64,000 bases of DNA from NCBI RefSeq assembly GCF_001411555.2, contig NC_049912.1, positions 23,507,722 through 23,571,721 of the forward strand, in the 5' to 3' direction. The notes under the pieces were generated by a model. The model saw only the letters and a list, made by a program, of their open reading frames with translations, did no database searches and was not told the origin of the DNA. The position numbers and the translations under genes were made by a program. Source of the stretch: Juglans regia. Its lineage: Eukaryota > Streptophyta > Magnoliopsida > Fagales > Juglandaceae. Below are positions 35,391 to 46,380 of the stretch, piece by piece (position 1 is the first letter of the stretch; each line of letters starts with the position of its first letter).

Positions 35391-36059
35391 GTCCAAACTC
35401 TAGTGAAAAAATTACTATCAAAATTTTCATTCAAGCAAACTTTTTTTCAAGTTTTTGAGCTAGCCTGTAAATGCTAGAATTTGAAAATTCTTATGGAACA
35501 TGAATTTGTGGATAATTTATATATAGAATTGCACTAGTGATGATAATCCTGCGGATGATCTTGGATATATATGATCTTGCTCCTACTTGAAGAGATTTTC
35601 TCCCAGATTTAGTTATAATTTTAATCGTATAATTATCTGCGGAAGTTTGTTTGTAGATTTGACAATATCCAAATATTTAGGTGCAAACAAAATCACAGGT
35701 ACAACCCTTTTTTTTTTTTTCAAGCATCATTAGGAAATATACCCAGGATGACGAATATGATATAATTCATATATAAAGGGACATTTGAAATTGCAACATG
35801 ATCAAATATATTTTGATACATTAACATCTCTTACGGTTATATTAAATGAAAAAAATGATGTTCTTCATTGTTGAATTTATCATTTTAGTCACATTGGTTG
35901 ATAGGTAACTGGAAGAAAATACAGGAGATAGTGGAGAGTCCCATATGTGAAGAACTGAAGTTACAATAATTTATTTTTCTTCAGGTCTTGATATTATTCC
36001 TATATGGAGAGCGGAGTAGAATGTCAACTTTACGACCTCTTCAGCTTGGAACGACAACC

Positions 36060-37655
36060 ATGATCCTAAAGAAAAAGCATCGTGGGCTAAATGGATCTAA
36101 CATAAATTAATTTTGAGTAAAATTTCTATATTTATGTGGAAATATATGTTTAATAGTCTGCCTTTTGACCAGAATATTTTGAAGTTGCATATTTCGATGG
36201 CCTCTAAATGTGAATGTTGTCAAGTGGCTGACTGTGAATCTTTAAACCATTCGTTACTTTTGGCAGAGATTTCATCCTTTGTTTGGAATTTGTTCGAGGC
36301 AATATTGGGTCTAAATCCTGTTCCTACTAATACAGGGCATGGTAAAATTTAGCAATGGCTATCTAAGGCTCGGGCAGTTTTGCAAATCAACGTTGCGATT
36401 GGCATTTTTCCTTCATTAATAAGCTGGTTTATGTGGTTATATAGATGTAAAGCTAGAATGGAGGGGGTTGCTCAAATTAGGGAGCAAGTATGCTACAAGA
36501 TCAATAATTTTCTAGCCCAACTCATTCACACAAAAATGAATAATCCCTTCACCAAATGCTCAGATGAGGTGATTTTACAACAATTCGATTTACTGAAGAT
36601 GTCTATCCAGAAAAAGTATGCAGATATTGAAATGGATGTGCACGACTCATGGATTTGCTAAACTTAACATTGATGACAGTAGTTTGGACAATCCAGGTCG
36701 GAGTGGAGGTGGAGGGATTCTTCGAGATGAGAATGGTCATATGATTTTTGCTTTTGTTAGGTTCTATGGTATTAATTCAAACAACATTGCAGAAATAAGG
36801 TCTCGTTTGTATTCGTAACCTATCTCAACCCATTTCAACTCATCTCATCTCATCATTACAACTTTTTCAAATTTTCACACAAAATATAATAAACAATTCA
36901 ACTTTTTTCAAAATTTAAAACAACTTTTCTAAATTTTCACATAAAATATAATAAATAATTCAATTTTTATTCTACTATTCACAAACCATCTCAACTCATC
37001 TCAACTCATTTCTGAATCCAAACCACTCCTAAGAGCCACATCTAATGGTCTTAGTTTATGTGCTAAAATGAATATTAATCACATAAAGGTTGAAACAGAT
37101 TCTAAGCTAGTGGTTAATTGGTGGGAGAAAGATGAGCAAGTTGCTTGGTGTAGTAAGTGATATTGGAAAGAGGCTAGATTGACGGCTCGTTCGATAGTGG
37201 TATGTTTTTATTATTCTTTTAGGGAAACAAACCATGTTACAGACAAATTAGCTAAATTGGGCACAAGAGGTACATAGTATATATTTAATACCAAATATAG
37301 CCCTTCCAAAAGACATTATGAGAGCTGTTCGAATGGATCAAGTAGGTTTACAAGTTATACAGTATCGATAACATTTTTGTTGTACAGTTTGTTGTACAAA
37401 TTATGCTTTATTTTGTCTTGTTTTGAGGGTCTTGTTAGCATGCACTTTTGTGTTTCGATTTGTTGGGTATTCTTATTGGATTAAGGTTAGCAGTTTTCCT
37501 TTGTGTTCTTGCAGTTCATTTTGATACTTGGGTTTAAAATTTAGGATGATATGTAATCCAGGTATTCAGTTGTAATCACGTGTTTTCTCCGCTAGAAGTG
37601 AGGATAATCAATAAAATTGAGATTCTATTCTCTTACAAAATTAAAAAAAAAAAAT
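36060..37655 (+). mobile_element. 3' part of a LINE-like element (zf-RVT and RNase H-like regions), copy 1
   Basis: Reading frames with interruptions show a zf-RVT-like region (FMWKYMFNSLPFDQNIL, then CECCQVADCESLNHSLL). Next comes a linker (SWFMWLYRCKARMEGVAQIR) and an RNase H-like (RVT_3) region with FAKLNIDDSSLDNPGRSGGG and GILRDENG. The frame shifts near 36640, before FAKLNID. The domain is then split by a MITE (36799-37029) and resumes with VETDSKLVVNWWEKDEQVAW, a stop, and NHVTDKLAKLGTRGT. It ends in an A-rich tail near 37642-37655. This is the C-terminal end of plant L1-type ORF2 or a related RNase H gene, now non-functional. Confidence 0.7.
36799..37029. mobile_element. Tourist-like MITE inserted in the LINE remnant, copy 1 only
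   Basis: 231 bp flanked by TAA (36796-36798 and 37030-37032). Inverted ends GGTCTCGTTTGTATTC and GGAGTGGTTTGGATTC. The same position in copy 2 (49288-49290) lacks the element and has a single TAT where TAA stands here, giving a direct filled/empty site comparison. Confidence 0.9.
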
Positions 37656-37682
37656 TGGTTGATATATCAATCATATTTTAAA

Positions 37683-37862
37683 GAAAAATTCTACAAACCA
37701 CACTACTATCCAATTTTCATCCCACTATATAAGATGTGGCACATTTATCGTCATTAAATAATTTTTTGTTAGATGATTTTTTATCATATAATGGTAATAA
37801 ATATGTCACATCTTATATAGTAAAATAAAAATAGAATGGTGGTGTGGTGTATAGCATTACTC
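37683..37862. mobile_element. Mutator-like MITE, 180 bp, copy 1
   Basis: Flanked by TATTTTAAA on both sides (37674-37682 and 37863-37871), a perfect 9-bp duplication. Long inverted arms: CTACAAACCACACTACTATC and ACTATATAAGATGTGGCACA on the left, matched by the right arm read inverted (CTATACACCACACCACCATT, ACTATATAAGATGTGACATA). No coding capacity. It lies just downstream of the LINE tail and about 300 bp upstream of the L28 start codon. Confidence 0.85.
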
Positions 37863-38156
37863 TATTTTAAATAACTTTTAAGTACTTATAAAACCATAGC
37901 ATTGTTCTTAAATAAATTGAAGTCTGATCTGGGCTCACTTGGTGGACTGGGCATCCGTCTCAGCGGCCCATACAAACTGTCCAGTAGGTTAACATCCACT
38001 ACATCCGCAGTGCACGTTAAGGCTTTCCCACACTGATAAAAAAGAACCAGAGGCTCCAATGTAATCTGACAATCAATCGTTTATCGTTATCCATTCCGAC
38101 CTCAGTTCAAATTACCTCTTCGTATCCCGAAAACATCCTCGAAAGAGGTCGAAGCA

Positions 38157-39425
38157 ATGGCGTCGGCGGTATCGGCAACGTCGGGAGTGTTTTCTGGAAA
38201 CACTTTTTGCTTACGTAGAACAGATTGTTGTAATTTACGGAGATCGTTGTCAGTACCGTCTTGGAGGACCAAGGCGGTGTCGGAGCTGGGGTTCGTGACC
38301 TCGCAATTGGGTGGCCTCAAAATCTCGTACAACCACCGTGACGCTGCCCAACCCTTCTCCACCCCTTCCACACCTCATCTTCTTCAACCTATTGTTGCCC
38401 GTAAGAATTCTCTTTCTTTGTTTTCCCTGAAATCTTACATACAGCAATTAGCTATTGTTCCAACTCTCATACAAGCACATACATTTGCATACCTGGAATT
38501 TGAAAATAGAAGAACAATGTTATTTTGTTGTGAGCCCTGTGTTTAGCTGCTTATGGATTCATGTCTCAGCTGATAATTTATGGGTTGAAAGTAAAAAAAT
38601 GGGGGATGTGCGAGTTTGATAGTGTTATGCCCAAGTTTGTTTTGATTTGAGATCGGTCCCGTAATGTATGTTTATAGTTTGCATTGTAGAATTTTTTTTT
38701 TTCCCTCTCAACTTATATTTCATTTGATTTTAGGTAAATGTAAGTTCTAGGAAAGATAAGGAACAAGATTATTCACTCGAAGCTGGCGATTGATTTGCCC
38801 CCTTTTAAGTGAAAAAAAATATGGGAAATGGAAATTTGATGTTGGGCAAGAAAGACCGACGGATGTGCCAATAAAGAAGAGCGTTCTAATCCAACTTGGA
38901 CTTAAAAAAGAGGTTGTACAGAGCGTGAAATAAAATTTAAGTAGAATTAGTGAAAGAGGATATATGCAACATACTAGACTGGGGGATGTTTGGTGAATGA
39001 GATGACATGAGAAATTTGTGAATAGTAGTAACATGGTTTATGAATAGTAATAAAATTATTTGAGTTATGATGTTTTATTAGGTTTGGGAAAAGAGAGAGA
39101 AAGTTGAATAAAAATATTATAGAGTTAAAATATTGTTAGAATATAATTTTTTAATATAATTTTTGTTTTGAAATTTGAAAAAGTTGAATTATTTTTTGTG
39201 TTTTGTTTAGAAGTTTGGGAAAATTGTAATGATTAGATGAAAAAGTTGAAAACTTAAAATTGAAGAAAAGTGTATGTTTGGGTGGTGTTTGGATGTTGAG
39301 ATATAATGAGATGAGATGAGATGAGATGGGATGGAATGGGATGGGATGAAACCATCTCAACATCCAAACAACCCAAAGGGTAATCTTTGGATGGAATGCT
39401 AGTTGGAAAATTTTTGTGTGTGTGT

Positions 39426-39460
<35 letters not shown>

Positions 39461-39935
39461 TGGCATGGTTGTAAATGGATCCACAGAGCTGATCCCAATT
39501 TTGTCGGGATTAAGGTTGAGATGAGTTGAGTAACTTTATATTAATGTTAATCAAGAGATTTAATATTGGAAGTGTTATCAATTGTTGCCTTTTGTTTTTT
39601 GTTTCTGATAATTGTTATAACATTAATTAGTGTTTAAAATTGATAACCATTTGAGTGGCTTATGTTAGAACTAATCTCATAACAAATGGCTTGTTTCTTC
39701 AGGTAGGATATGTCCCTTCACTGGGAAGAAGGCTAACAGAGCAAACAAGGTTTCGTTCTCAAATCATAAGACAAAGAAGTTGCAGTTTGTGAACCTACAG
39801 TACAAGAGGGTCTGGTGGGAAGCTGGTAAGCGCTATGTCAAACTGCGGTTATCAACCAAGGCATTGAAAACCATAGAGAAGAATGGCCTGGATGCTGTTG
39901 CTAAGAAGGCGGGAATAGATCTTCGCAAGGAGTAA
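38157..39935 (+). CDS. RPL28: Plastid 50S ribosomal protein L28, copy 1
   Basis: Exons 38157-38400 and 39703-39935 are joined by a GT-AG intron in phase 1 and encode 158 residues. Residues 1 to about 70 are rich in Ser, Arg and Thr with few acidic residues, as expected for a chloroplast transit peptide ([20 protein letters not shown]). The mature part begins near [20 protein letters not shown], the bL28 signature, and continues [18 protein letters not shown] to AGIDLRKE. The bacterial-type sequence plus transit peptide indicates a nuclear gene for a large-subunit protein of the plastid ribosome. The intron contains a MITE cluster and a (GA)n tract at 39428-39458. An identical coding sequence is at 50415-52192. 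Confidence 0.95.
38981..39380. mobile_element. MITE cluster in the L28 intron, copy 1
   Basis: GGGGATGTTTGGTGAATGAG opens a segment with GTGAATAGTAGTAACATGGT and TTGTTAGAATATAATTTTTT, matching 30441-30720. At 39280-39375 a shorter piece has near-perfect inverted ends GGTGTTTGGATGTTGAGAT and CATCTCAACATCCAAACAAC around GAGATGAGATGAGATG repeats. It is probably one element with a second, internally deleted one beside or within it. Boundaries are approximate. Confidence 0.6.
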
Positions 39936-41504
39936 TATGTGGCCATTATACATTTATCTCTTTTTGACAAAAAAGCCTTTGGCTGTGTTTATGAAGTGTG
40001 TTAAGTTCCTTCATTTTGCTTATATATATTCTTAAAAAAAATGTTGCTTTTCTGTTAGATCTTCTGTTTGAATGAACAGTTTTCATTGTTGTAAGCCTAG
40101 AAATTGCTTTGAGCTCTGGGAGTATGTTTCTAGCCCCCACCCCCCGCCCCCCAGCTCCATATTTTTCCCCCTTGGTGACGAGCTCTGGAAAAGGTAAGAA
40201 ACAAGGAAAGTTTTGGAGATCTAGTAATTAATTTCACAAGGTCATTCATCCACTTTTGGGGGAACATACTTCAAGCCTTTAAACAGAAGACGCAGGTAGT
40301 GATAGATTAGCAATAGCATTGCCTTTTGGATGGATGGACAGGTACTTGCAGCAATAATACCAACTGAAAAGGTGTTGTATTTCATATTCCCCTGATATTT
40401 TTGAAAGACCTACAGAAATTGAGTGCCTAAAGATGGCCTTCTAATGTGGTGTTATCTCATCCCATATTTTTATGCATTTGTATTTGCATATTTTGAGCCA
40501 ATTGTTTTAGCTCGATTTCTGAAACATATTGCAGATTTTTTTTTTTTTTGAAATTGAGAAAATTCGATGAAGCTTGATTTATTAAAGAAAGAATGAATCA
40601 GCTTTTATGAAGTGGTGTAAAGATCGTGTGACCTGATCAAGGATGCATGCACTCTTACATTATTCCTAACCAGCATTTGTGATTATCTTGGTGTGAAAGC
40701 TGCTATATATACATACAAGTTTTATAAGGTATGTGATTAAAATAAAATGAAAGTCCCTTTTCTAGGAACCTCATGGCCCTAAATAATAGGAGTAGTGTTG
40801 GTTTTTTTGTGCATTAAAGAGTTGTTAGTGACAAGCCAAAACAATGGATCTACTTCATTCTATGCCACTATTTTAGGGTCTAAAGCGTAAAAGAGAGAGA
40901 CACAATTATAATTTTTTATAATTGTCAGAACAAAATTTTCAAATTATATTCTGTGTTCAATAAATAAATATTGCTAATCTCTCCCTCTCCTTTAGACTCA
41001 CGGAAAATTAGATTTTAAAAATTCGGTATCTCCAAAATCTATATATTAGACTATTAGTCATCCGCTAATAGAAGCATAGATTAGTCAATGTCCAATGATT
41101 ATTCAAGAAGAAATATATTTTTTTTATCACAAGAAAGATTTGAGGATACAAAAGTATATCATGTGACTCCGATATTATGTACTGTATTTCTAAATGTATC
41201 TCTTATACACTATATATATATATATATATATCATTAAATTTAGAGAGTGTGATTGGCAATGCAATGGCACACAAAAATATATTATAAAAATGAAAATGTG
41301 CGAGATGTGCTATTTTTCAATTTATATTTTACATTTTAAGTAGAAATAACTTACAACAGACTGAGTAGGCGTGCATGCTTGTCTTCATTGGCAAGAGATG
41401 CAACTAACATAACTAAAAACTCTTCAACAAAATAAGAAATCCAGGACACATGATTATTACATTCATTACTTATTAATAATAGATCCGCACAATCTGATGC
41501 TTAA
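39936..41504. other. Convergent intergenic region between L28 and GRP genes, copy 1
   Basis: Presumed 3' UTRs of both genes at the edges. A C-rich tract (CCCCCACCCCCCGCCCCCC) lies at about 40134-40152. (AT)n at 41212-41230. No gene recognised. Confidence 0.5.
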
Positions 41505-42869
41505 TTAGTGGTGTCCAATCCCACCACCGCCTCCTCCACCAAAGCCGCCTCCACCACCAAATCCACCACCTCCACCTGCTCCTCCACCTCCACCATATCC
41601 ACCTCCACCTCCAAACCCACCTCCTGAACCTCCCCCTATTCCTCCACCTTTGCCAAATCCCCCTCCAATCCCACCACCAGATCCACCTCCAATGCCGCCA
41701 CCAAATCCACCACCTTTACCAAACCCACCTCCAATGCCACCACCTTTTCCAAAGCCGCCACCACCTCCAATGCCACCACCTTTTCCAAAGCCGCCACCAC
41801 CACCAATGCCACCACCCTTCCCAATGCCTCCACCAAGGCCTCCCCCACCACCTTTACCAATGCCACCACCGACACCGCCACCCTTACCTATTCCACCCCC
41901 AATGCCACCACCCTTGCCTATTCCACCACCAACTCCCCCACCTTTCCCAAAACCTCCACCATGACCACCACCAACTCCACCTCCAAAGCCACCACCCTTG
42001 CCTATTCCACCCCCAATACCACCACCCTTACCAATGCCACCTCCAGCTCCTCCGCCAACTCCCCCACCTTTTCCATACCCGCCACCATGACCTCCACCAA
42101 TTCCGCCACCAACACCTCCACCTTTTCCAAACCCTCCACCATGACCTCCACCAATTCCGCCACCAACACCTCCTCCATGTCCACCACCCTTGCCAATGCC
42201 TCCACCTTTACCAAATCCACCACCAGCACCTCCACCAATACCCCCACCTTTTCCAAAACCATGACCACCACCAATGCCACCACCCTTACCTATTCCACCA
42301 CCAACTCCTCCACCAACTCCCCCACCTTTTCCAAACCCTCCACCGTGACCACCACCAACTCCACCTCCAAAGCCACCACCCTTGCCTATTCCTCCACCAA
42401 TACCACCACCCTTGCCAATGCCACCACCAACTCCTCCGCCGACTCCCCCACCTTTTCCAAACCCTCCACCATGACCTCCCCCAACTCCACCTCCAAAGCC
42501 ACCACCCTTGCCTATTCCACCCCCAATGCCACCACCTTTACCAAAGCCACCACCAGCGCCACCTCCCACTCCACCTCCCTTACCAATCCCACCACCAATG
42601 CCGCCACCCTTGCCAAAGCCACCACCAACACCACCTCCACCTCCAGCTCCTCCCCCATACCCACCTCCAAATCCACCGCCACCACCACCACCTCCTCCAC
42701 CTCCACCTCCACCTCCAACTCCAAATCCGCCTCCATCCCCAACGTTTAGAAACTTTTCTTTCTCATTCTTACCCACACTCACTACATCCCTAGCAATCAC
42801 ACTCACTGTAAGAACATGAAGACAGAGTAAGCATAACAGAGCAACTGATCTCCTAGTGCCACGACCCAT
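41505..42869 (-). CDS. Secreted glycine-rich protein (cell-wall type), copy 1
   Basis: A single-exon frame of 454 residues from the ATG at 42869-42867 (MGRGTRRSVALLCLLCLHVL). The frame stays open 33 codons further upstream, but those ATGs lie at or above the TATA box (42934-42942), so the inner ATG is preferred. Residues 1-26 form a typical signal peptide ending SVIA. A short charged segment (RDVVSVGKNEKEKFLNVGDG) precedes about 400 residues of Gly-rich repeats with GGGFGKGGG and GGGIGKGGG units separated by Val, Ile, His or Ala; the end is GGGGIGHH. Composition and signal peptide fit class I plant GRPs, structural proteins of the cell wall. Lys at nearly every repeat makes it basic. Antisense Pro-rich frames are shadows. 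Confidence 0.88.
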   Translation of the reverse strand: MGRGTRRSVALLCLLCLHVLTVSVIARDVVSVGKNEKEKFLNVGDGGGFGVGGGGGGGGGGGGGGGFGGGYGGGAGGGGGVGGGFGKGGGIGGGIGKGGGVGGGAGGGFGKGGGIGGGIGKGGGFGGGVGGGHGGGFGKGGGVGGGVGGGIGKGGGIGGGIGKGGGFGGGVGGGHGGGFGKGGGVGGGVGGGIGKGGGIGGGHGFGKGGGIGGGAGGGFGKGGGIGKGGGHGGGVGGGIGGGHGGGFGKGGGVGGGIGGGHGGGYGKGGGVGGGAGGGIGKGGGIGGGIGKGGGFGGGVGGGHGGGFGKGGGVGGGIGKGGGIGGGIGKGGGVGGGIGKGGGGGLGGGIGKGGGIGGGGGFGKGGGIGGGGGFGKGGGIGGGFGKGGGFGGGIGGGSGGGIGGGFGKGGGIGGGSGGGFGGGGGYGGGGGAGGGGGFGGGGGFGGGGGGGIGHH

Positions 42870-42933
42870 CTCAAATGTATTTAGGAGAAGTTTGAACTCC
42901 CTAGCTCTTGATGATAGCTTTACTGGCATGAGG

Positions 42934-42942
42934 ATTTTTATA
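42934..42942 (-). promoter_or_regulatory. TATA box of the GRP gene, copy 1
   Basis: TATAAAAAT on the minus strand, about 65 bp before the preferred ATG (42869). It would place the transcription start near 42905. A telo-box-like AAACCCTAA (plus strand) lies further upstream, near 43098. Confidence 0.6.
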
Positions 42943-43468
42943 CTAGATGGAACCCATTGCCTTTGCATTTAATGGGTCTCAACCACTAACCGATCGCCAC
43001 ATAAATGCACGAATTCACCCCCTACAATTACCACCACGCTTTTGGTGCATTTATCTTTTACAGCTAAACCACTCTTCCCACTGCCATTCACATAAAGAAA
43101 ACCCTAACGACATGCAAATCTATAGGCGCGAGCAACTCTCACATGCATCCACTTGCTGCCCACATGACTAGAGCTTCCATCTTTAGGCTCTTCCTACTAC
43201 CTATCTAGCTAGTGCGTACGTGCATGAACTCTCAAGTCTAATCAAAAGTATGCTGAAACTTGGATCTGGTTTTCTCCTTTGGTTGAAGATCAGGTATGGT
43301 TTACATCACCATTTTCCATTCTAGCTAGGTGGTTATTTACCACATGCAAATGCATAAGAAAAAGATAGTTACAAGTACTACCTTATTCATACGCAGCACA
43401 CATTTTCATCTGAGAATCTTTGCATCTCTATATTGGTTAAAAATTATCTTAGAATTATGCTCATGATC

Positions 43469-43475
<7 letters not shown>

Positions 43476-43511
<36 letters not shown>

Positions 43512-43530
43512 TGTTTGTGTGTGTGTGTGT
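43476..43530. repeat. (GT)n microsatellite, copy 1
   Basis: About 55 bp of GT units with two interruptions (GGGT and TTTGT), about 610 bp upstream of the GRP start codon. Same length by eye in copy 2 (55733-55787). Confidence 0.9.
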
Positions 43531-44229
43531 CATGCGCGTGTGTACTGTTGCGTAATCTTGAGCGCTGTGACTCTCAAGCTGGCACAGACGGGGAGACGGT
43601 ACGGTACGTGCTACTGCACCAAATTAGAAGTGCACCGAAGATGGTTAGCTAGATTACATGTCACACGGGAAATGATATGGACAGTCGGATGAGCATGCAT
43701 GCATGTACGACGTAGTCCTCGAGCATGATGGACCCAAAGTTTGCTAGCTAAATCTAGACCAGATTATTAAAGTCATCATCTTGTTATGAGGATCACGCAC
43801 CATGCGTCATGATAAACACAGTGGTCATGAGTAGCAGCTAGAATTAATAGTCCAGGCCAGGATATTATATAATTAATACTTATATCAAGCCCTACATTGC
43901 TCTAAATGATCGTGATTAGTTGAATAACTTAAACTAAACATTGCATGCAAGATATATATATATATATATAGAAGCTTGTTATTGATGCATTTATACAGCA
44001 GACAAAATATGTCAAATTACTAATGCCTCAAATTAGGATATAATAGATCGAGTTCATTTTTAGATCAGCAGGCACTAATTACAGGAAATAAAACATGTAT
44101 CTCCGTACGATCGACTCAAATTAGAATATGATCACTACTTTCCTTAATATTTAACTAAACTTGTTGTCGAACTATATATATATATAATTTGTAGTCCGAC
44201 AGGTTTTTTTCTCTGGCAAACAAATGCCA

Positions 44230-44330
44230 ACTACACCAAAAATAATATATTTTTTGTAACGAAAACTAGTTTTTTTGGACGAAAAAAATATTTCGTCCAA
44301 AAAACATTTCTAATATTGTAGTGTGCTACA
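44230..44330. mobile_element. Hairpin MITE remnant, possibly CACTA-type, copy 1
   Basis: TTTTTTGGACGAAA and TTTCGTCCAAAAAA form an inverted repeat around a short AAAATA loop. The left side has CTACACCAAAAATAATAT and the right side ATTGTAGTGTG, reminiscent of CACTA termini. Ends are too diverged to fix the target duplication. Confidence 0.45.
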
Positions 44331-44618
44331 TATCAAGGAATATATATGTGTGCGCGCGCGCGCGCGCGTTGTCCAACAGCAAGGTGGTTGTAGACCAAAT
44401 CTTGTTTAGTCTCCAGAAAATAAAGATACATGGTCTTTAAGATTTATGGGCCTGCAAAATGCATTATATATATATATATATACATACATATATAATATAG
44501 AAAAATCATACATATATATCATCCGGACATTTATAAGCAATTTGATCTCTTGCGTAACCTGCATGGGCCATCCGACGTAACCAATTAGGACAGGAAGATT
44601 AAAATACAATAAAATTGG

Positions 44619-44649
<31 letters not shown>

Positions 44650-44825
44650 GGTTCATGCATGAAATTTTCAAGAGAAATTATTTATGGTGATTGATTCCAT
44701 GTGCTCGGTAGATGAAGATATTAATGCACGTTGAAAAACTGGGATAGCTAGCTTTTCAAGTGTATTAAATTCTCATCAAATAGGCAATGGGCTCTTGTCA
44801 TGCAGATCTCGATAAAGACAGTAAT

Positions 44826-45045
44826 TAGGGATGGATTGGTTATTAAAAATCAAATTATCTCATTTTATCTTATATAATTATTATAATTTTTTTAAACTCT
44901 CACATAAAATATAATAAATAATTTATTTTTTTAAAATTTTAAAATAAAAATAATATTAAAAAATAATATTATAATAATATTTTATTCAATTTTCAATAAA
45001 ACATCTTATCTCATCTTATTTAAACTGTGTAAACAAACGAGACTT
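44826..45045. mobile_element. Diverged Tourist-like MITE, copy 1
   Basis: Contains CTCACATAAAATATAATAAA and AATAATATTTTATTCAATTT of the family core, with GGGATGGATTGGTTA at the left and AAACAAACGAGAC at the right. No clear target duplication. Confidence 0.5.
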
Positions 45046-45799
45046 GAGAGAGCACATGAGCTGATCTCTCGGCCACTTATATTAATTGTTGCCACCGAAT
45101 TAATGATATGACTCATGCATATATACTCGCTGATAAGGTTTTAATTAAATCTTACCAATAATTTGGTAAGGTGGGCCGGTCTACAATTAAGTCATGGTTG
45201 AGTCTCGATCTATACATGTTTACACCAAAACGATCGATTTCAATCATCAAATCAATGCGTTTAATTTCTCATTTTATCTAATCATACGTATAGTACTACT
45301 ATTACATACACAAACAATGTTTCGTATATAGCAACATTTTCAATATATATACTCATGATCATGATCTATGGCGGCCTCATCATGTATACAAGTTACGATA
45401 CATGAACCTATTATTAGCATGTAAAATGTTAAGATATATACAGATCAGCCGACGTTGTTGCTGGTGCTCTTGGTTCTCGATCGATCGCGTACGTGCAACC
45501 TCATTTGACAGCGCAGGCAGTACATACCTAGCCTTTTGATCTTTGTTCTAGTACTACTCCATCTTTGGCATGTTGACGCTCGGAATTTTAGTCCGGCCCC
45601 TCGATGAGACCATTGCGATGACCAAGCCTACATTGCATCCATGCATGCACCATGTGTAGACATTTGGGGATGAACGAGCTAGCTAGGTTACATTTAGTCA
45701 GTTCATTTTCCGTCAACTCCACCAAATCTCGATAGTTTATTAATGCAAGAAACCACAATCAAGCTAGTCATGGCACGAGTTGTTTGCCTTAACTTGGAC

Positions 45800-46380
45800 C
45801 TTAACTCTTCAAAACCCTTTATGTTGTGCAAAAAACCCACGCACCAATGATAGCAAACAAATTAGAGCAATGATCAAGCAATCACACGACACACACAATT
45901 TATGTAGTTCGGCAACATATTTACGTTCATAGAGCTACAAAAATTTTATTAATCAAAGGAGATTACAATCATTCAATCTCAACTCATACTCTCCAAGGCT
46001 TTTTCTCTCACACAATATGCACTCATACTTTGTCTCTTTTATTCTCACTGAAAACTATTAAAATTGTATACAATAAAGTCAAAATATGACATACAAATAG
46101 AAACGGCCCTGGAAATCCTAATTTGGTAAAAATTGGGTCCTTTGTTCGAGTAGTGTGTCAAGCGCACCTCGAACGAACATCCAATTAATATTGGCTCGAG
46201 CGGTATGTCGAGCGCAGCTCAAGCAAACACTAGGATTTTTATCTCGCTTGAGTTCGATTTCGCGTGAGACTTGAGTGAACTCACGGGTTGAGCTTCTCTC
46301 GAGCTCTAGGTCGAACGACAGTCTAGCGAACTCTTTGCTTCTCGATTTCCTATTCACTATCCAGTCTTCACATGCAACCC
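45800..46380 (-). repeat. Probable LTR-retrotransposon remnant (solo-LTR-like), copy 1
   Basis: The segment holds ATGATCAAGCAATCACACGA, a TAGTTCGGCAAC motif and, further right, repeated GCTCGAGC/GTCGAGCG motifs. Together these recall LTRs of Ty1/copia-type plant elements read from the minus strand. Its ends and target duplication were not identified, and it codes for nothing recognisable. Confidence 0.35.

Larger units (their letters stand above)
42970..45799. other. GRP upstream region and repeat-rich intergenic DNA, copy 1
   Basis: No gene recognised. Contains a (GT)n tract (43476-43530), a (GC)n tract (about 44352-44369), (AT)n tracts near 43950, 44465 and 44620-44650, a hairpin element at 44230-44330 and a diverged Tourist-like MITE at about 44826-45045. 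Confidence 0.6.

Noticed and set aside
38102..38371. 89-codon minus frame over L28 exon 1 (and 50360-50629)
   Set aside because: Antisense of the transit-peptide exon, whose plus frame splices perfectly to the bL28 domain.
41650..42819. Long proline-rich and Thr/Ser-rich plus-strand frames opposite the GRP gene (and at 53907-55076)
   Set aside because: They are antisense readings of GGN repeats (CCN gives Pro, ACC gives Thr). The minus frame has a signal peptide, linker and TATA box; these have none.
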